From Pseudomonas schmalbachii (lineage in GTDB: Bacteria; Pseudomonadota; Gammaproteobacteria; Pseudomonadales; Pseudomonadaceae), in NCBI RefSeq assembly GCF_017589465.1, contig NZ_JAELYA010000002.1, positions 496,001 through 560,000 of the forward strand: a stretch of DNA of 64,000 nucleotides, in the 5' to 3' direction. The notes under the pieces are model-generated. The model did no database searches and was not told where the DNA came from. It saw only the letters and a program-made list of their open reading frames with translations. The position numbers and the translations under genes are program-made. Shown piece by piece: positions 61,547-64,000 of this stretch (positions are counted from its first letter, which is position 1; every line of letters starts with the position of its first letter).

Positions 61547-62926
61547 CTACGGGCTGTCACCTGTTTCATGATGCTCCCAAACGCGGTAGCGGCCCAGCCG
61601 CATATCGTCCGGCCACACGTCCAGACCAGCCTTGCTCAGCAGGTGCAGGAGGAAGTCGTGGGGGTTGGGCAGTTGCCGCCAGACCTGCGGCAGGAAGGTC
61701 GAGCGGCAGCCGCCGCCCTCCAGCACCACGCCATCGACGCCGGCCTCGATCAGCGCCAGCGCGCTGTCCAGGTCGGGACAGGCGTGGAACTGCACCGGGC
61801 TGAGCACCGACACGTCCAGCGTGATGTCCGCCCACTCCACCAGGCTCAGCGGCGGGAAGCGCGGGTCCTGGGACGCCGCTGCCCGGGCGTTGGCGCGCAC
61901 GGTATGGCGCAGCGGGTGTTCCGGCTGCAACTGGCCGATGCAGCCGCGCAGCTCGCCGTCGATGCGCAGGGTCACGAAGCAGGCGCCGGGCTCGTCCAGC
62001 AGCGGGTGCTCCAGTGGCTCGTCCCGGCACGGCAGGCCGAGGAATTCATCGATGGAGTCGCGCGCCTGGCTGAGCAGCGCGCGGCCCAGCGCCTGGCTGT
62101 CGAAATCCACCTGCTCCGGCTCGCCGGGCGCGGCTTCGATAAAGCTGAAAGAGGCATAGCCGACCACCCGCGAGTGGTCGCCGGCGGTGTCGCCGGAGTT
62201 GCGCAGGTCGAGCAGGTGCGGGGTCAACTGGCGGCGGCGCGCGCTGAGCAGCAGCGCATTGATGCCGGTGGCGCCACAGGCCTGCTCGTGATCGAGATCG
62301 GCGTGCAGGCGCAGGACATGCTCGGCGCTGTCCGCGTCGGTCAGCCTGGCGTGGCGGTAATCCAGATAGTGCGACAGGTCGGAACTGACCACGATCAGCG
62401 TCTCCACCCCGCCCCAGAGGACGTCCAGCAACCGGGAAACCAGCGCCGGCTCGACCATGCCGAGGGTCAGCGGGACGATGCGGAAATCCTCCAGCACCGT
62501 CTGCAGGAACGGCAGTTGCACCTCCAGCGCATGCTCGGCGCTGTGGGCGCGATCATCGACCAGCACGCTGGGCATCTGCGCCAGCGTGGCGACAGCCTCG
62601 ACGTCCACCTGCACCCTGCCGAGCGGCGTGTCGAAGGCCTCGGCAGCCGGCAACGCCACACCCTGGAAGGCCACGCGATGACTGGGCCCGAGCAGCACGA
62701 CACGCCGCACCACCTGGCGCAGCGGCGCGAGCTGCGCATAGCCATGCGCGGCGATCGGCCCGGAATAGATGTAGCCGGCATGGGGCACGATCAGTGCCTT
62801 CGGCGGCACACCCGCGGGAACGGCGGCGCGCTCCAGCATCTCGTGCAGTTGCGCGGAGAGCTGATGGGGATCGGAGGGATAGAAAAGTCCGGCGACAGCG
62901 GCCGGGCGGATGCTCTGTACAGACAT
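61547..62926 (-). CDS. AmmeMemoRadiSam MEMO-AMMECR1 fusion protein
   Basis: A roughly 459-residue protein made of two usually separate proteins. Residues 1 to about 265 are the MEMO/dioxygenase-like domain (RPAAVAGLFYPSDPHQLSAQ, ALIVPHAGYIYSGPIAAHGY, VVLLGPSHRVAFQGV, VVSSDLSHYLDYRHA). From about 275 the AMMECR1 domain follows (GACFVTLRIDGELRGCIGQL, DISVLSPVQF-like, GVVLEGGGCRSTFLPQVW). The metal-ligand His residues of MEMO are present. The ATG at 62926 gives the family start MSVQSIRPAAVAG; the longer frame has no support. It is the first gene of the pair with amrS. Confidence 0.92.
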   Translation of the reverse strand: MSVQSIRPAAVAGLFYPSDPHQLSAQLHEMLERAAVPAGVPPKALIVPHAGYIYSGPIAAHGYAQLAPLRQVVRRVVLLGPSHRVAFQGVALPAAEAFDTPLGRVQVDVEAVATLAQMPSVLVDDRAHSAEHALEVQLPFLQTVLEDFRIVPLTLGMVEPALVSRLLDVLWGGVETLIVVSSDLSHYLDYRHARLTDADSAEHVLRLHADLDHEQACGATGINALLLSARRRQLTPHLLDLRNSGDTAGDHSRVVGYASFSFIEAAPGEPEQVDFDSQALGRALLSQARDSIDEFLGLPCRDEPLEHPLLDEPGACFVTLRIDGELRGCIGQLQPEHPLRHTVRANARAAASQDPRFPPLSLVEWADITLDVSVLSPVQFHACPDLDSALALIEAGVDGVVLEGGGCRSTFLPQVWRQLPNPHDFLLHLLSKAGLDVWPDDMRLGRYRVWEHHETGDSP

Positions 62927-63042
62927 GGTCGGCGCCCGGGGAAAGGTGATCCATCCAGTATAGGAAGCATGCCGGTACGGGACCGATGCGGGGCAGACCG
63001 CTGACAAACGGCAGAGGTTTTTCGCGGGCATGGCTTAAATCT

Positions 63043-63100
63043 GTAGGGCGGGTGCAACCCGCCATTGGCGCCGCATTGTGGCGGGTTTCACCCGCCCTAC
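63043..63100. repeat. REPIN, family B, copy 6
   Basis: GTAGGGCGGGTGCAACCCGCC and the inverse GGCGGGTTTCACCCGCCCTAC, preceded at 63018-63035 by a family E fragment (TTTTTCGCGGGCATGGC). Confidence 0.83.
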
Positions 63101-63122
63101 CTCGTGCTCCGTCCACCAACAC

Positions 63123-63157
63123 AAAAAAAGGCGGCACCGCGTGCACGGCGCCGCCCG
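63123..63157 (-). terminator. Rho-independent terminator of the AraC-type gene
   Basis: On the minus strand GGCGGCGCCG pairs with CGGTGCCGCC and is followed by seven T. It lies 100 bp past the AraC-type gene; a second hairpin (GAGGCGGC with GCCGCCTC) lies between. Confidence 0.75.
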
Positions 63158-63256
63158 AAGTCACGGAGTTGCTTACATCGCGAGGCGGCCGCAAGCCGCC
63201 TCGGGTATTGGATTGCCGATTCGCGGTGGTGGTCACACATTGGCCACCGCCATTGG

Positions 63257-63700
63257 TCAGCGCGGGCCGGCGCCAAGCTGAACCAGAGGCCTGCCGCGCT
63301 TCCTGAACGCCACCGGCGTCTCCCCCACCCAGCGCTTGAACGCCCGGTAGAAGGTGCTCGGCTCGGAGAAGCCAGTACGCTCGACGATCGCCTGGATGCT
63401 TTCGTCGGTCTGCAGCAGCAGTTCCTTGGCCAGTTGCGCGCGGTAGTCGGCGAGCAGTTCATTGAAGCGCACGCCGGCCGCCTCCAGCCGGTCGCGCAGG
63501 CGTCGCACCGGCATGCCGAGGCGCGCGGCGACGCGTTCGAGCGTGACATCGCCATCCAGCAGCAGCTCGGCGATCAGCCGCCGCACTTCCCGCACCAGCT
63601 CCGGCGAATCGGACTGCGTGGCTGCGTCCTCGCCGGCAATTCTCCCCCGGGCGCCGTGCGCAGAAAGCGCCGGCGTTACAGCATCGATCGGATTGCACAT
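63257..63700 (-). CDS. AraC-type HTH transcriptional regulator (short)
   Basis: A 147-residue protein with only the AraC-type double helix-turn-helix: DVTLERVAARLGMPVRRLRD (first HTH, about 50-69) and SIQAIVERTGFSEPSTFYRA FKRWVGETP (second). There is no effector domain; the N-terminal 40 residues look disordered. The start at 63700 has a weak purine-rich site (AAGAAAAAAA). Ordinary AraC regulators are about 300 residues, so this is either a naturally short regulator or the C-terminal part of a larger ancestor. The MazG-like gene is divergent, 169 bp away. Confidence 0.8.
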   Translation of the reverse strand: MCNPIDAVTPALSAHGARGRIAGEDAATQSDSPELVREVRRLIAELLLDGDVTLERVAARLGMPVRRLRDRLEAAGVRFNELLADYRAQLAKELLLQTDESIQAIVERTGFSEPSTFYRAFKRWVGETPVAFRKRGRPLVQLGAGPR

Positions 63701-63869
63701 GGCGTTTTTTTCTTGTTATCCATGAGGTCACTAATCTTAGGCATCTATCCGAACTCCGCTCAAGAAACTATCCCTGTGAAAGTAGGAATCGTCTGCAGGC
63801 TGGCGCACTTCCGCCCTTGATGCCCGCCCCTCGAAGGCCGAAGCTATGCGGCAGCACAGGAGCCCATCG

Positions 63870-64000
63870 ATGAACCTCAGCGAACTCACCGCCCGCCTGC
63901 ACGCGATCCGCGATCACAACGACTGGAAGCGTTTCCACAGCCCGAAGAACCTGGCGATGGCCGCCAGCGTGGAAATGGCCGAGCTGGTGGAAATCTTCCA
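63870..64000 (+). CDS. MazG-like nucleotide pyrophosphohydrolase (partial)
   Basis: Only the first 43 codons are in the window; the gene runs off the right edge. MNLSELTARLHAIRDHNDWK, then FHSPKNLAMAASVEMAELVE, match the MazG-like / RS21-C6 pyrophosphohydrolase family, whose all-helical EExxE-type site begins at VEMAELVEIF. Such enzymes hydrolyse non-canonical or excess dNTPs. AGGAG precedes the ATG by eight bases. Confidence 0.82.
   Translation, partial: MNLSELTARLHAIRDHNDWKRFHSPKNLAMAASVEMAELVEIF

Noticed and set aside
63158-63256. Small peptide downstream of the AraC-type gene
   Set aside because: Only very short frames with no ribosome site; the stretch is a hairpin region before the terminator.

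Overview
The window is ordinary, gene-dense, high-GC chromosome of a Pseudomonas, most likely from the aeruginosa / nitroreducens / citronellolis side of the genus. I base this on recognisable gene sets: fruBK with cra, gntR-gntK-gntT-gapN, btsT/yjiX/yjiA next to mapZ and radA, mscL-fpr-rlmG, cioAB followed by a DUF2474 gene, a metQ-like plus sfnR-like pair, and tauABCD. I see no rRNA, tRNA, CRISPR array, prophage, integrase or insertion sequence. The species call is inference and nothing was searched.

Layout. 1-5841: fructose PTS operon (fruB, fruK, minus strand; fruA would lie beyond the left edge) divergent from cra, then a TatD-family hydrolase. 6064-11829: a chemoreceptor, a YbaK-like deacylase and a membrane GGDEF/EAL protein. 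12261-17212: an acyl-CoA synthetase, DUF1329 and DUF1302 set. 17560-22493: gluconate repressor, kinase and permease with three GntR operators, then a GapN-like dehydrogenase. 22645-31026: yceH, the yjiA-yjiX-btsT pyruvate/carbon-starvation set, a DUF3015 protein, mapZ, radA, two small coiled-coil genes and mscL. 31161-37320: fpr, rlmG, a DUF2946 / TonB-receptor pair and an MFS exporter. 37443-42278: cyanide-insensitive oxidase cioAB with a 45-residue DUF2474 gene, a MetQ-like binding protein and an SfnR-like AAA+ protein. 42693-49831: a Fur-boxed FecI-FecR-receptor-PepSY-small membrane protein-hydrolase iron cassette. 50153-55064: an OPT transporter, a stand-alone class II PHA synthase and a Crp/Fnr regulator. 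55198-60173: taurine genes tauABCD and an EamA exporter. 60443-64000: an AmmeMemoRadiSam pair (radical SAM enzyme plus a MEMO/AMMECR1 fusion), an AraC-type HTH protein and the start of a MazG-like gene.

The most striking feature is between the genes. At least six families of short palindromic elements share a GTAG head and a CTAC tail, usually as inverted pairs (REP/REPIN organisation), plus a seventh CCCTCTCC-type family. Some of these elements form the 3' ends and stop codons of genes (fruK, tatD-like, DUF2474, amrS). A near-identical 138-bp direct repeat built on them brackets the whole iron-uptake cassette.

Metabolically the window covers carbon entry (fructose, gluconate, pyruvate), sulfur scavenging (taurine and a MetQ/SfnR-type pair), iron acquisition and respiration. 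Gene starts were chosen from Shine-Dalgarno spacing and family starts. Several differ from the longest open frame, and the entries say so.
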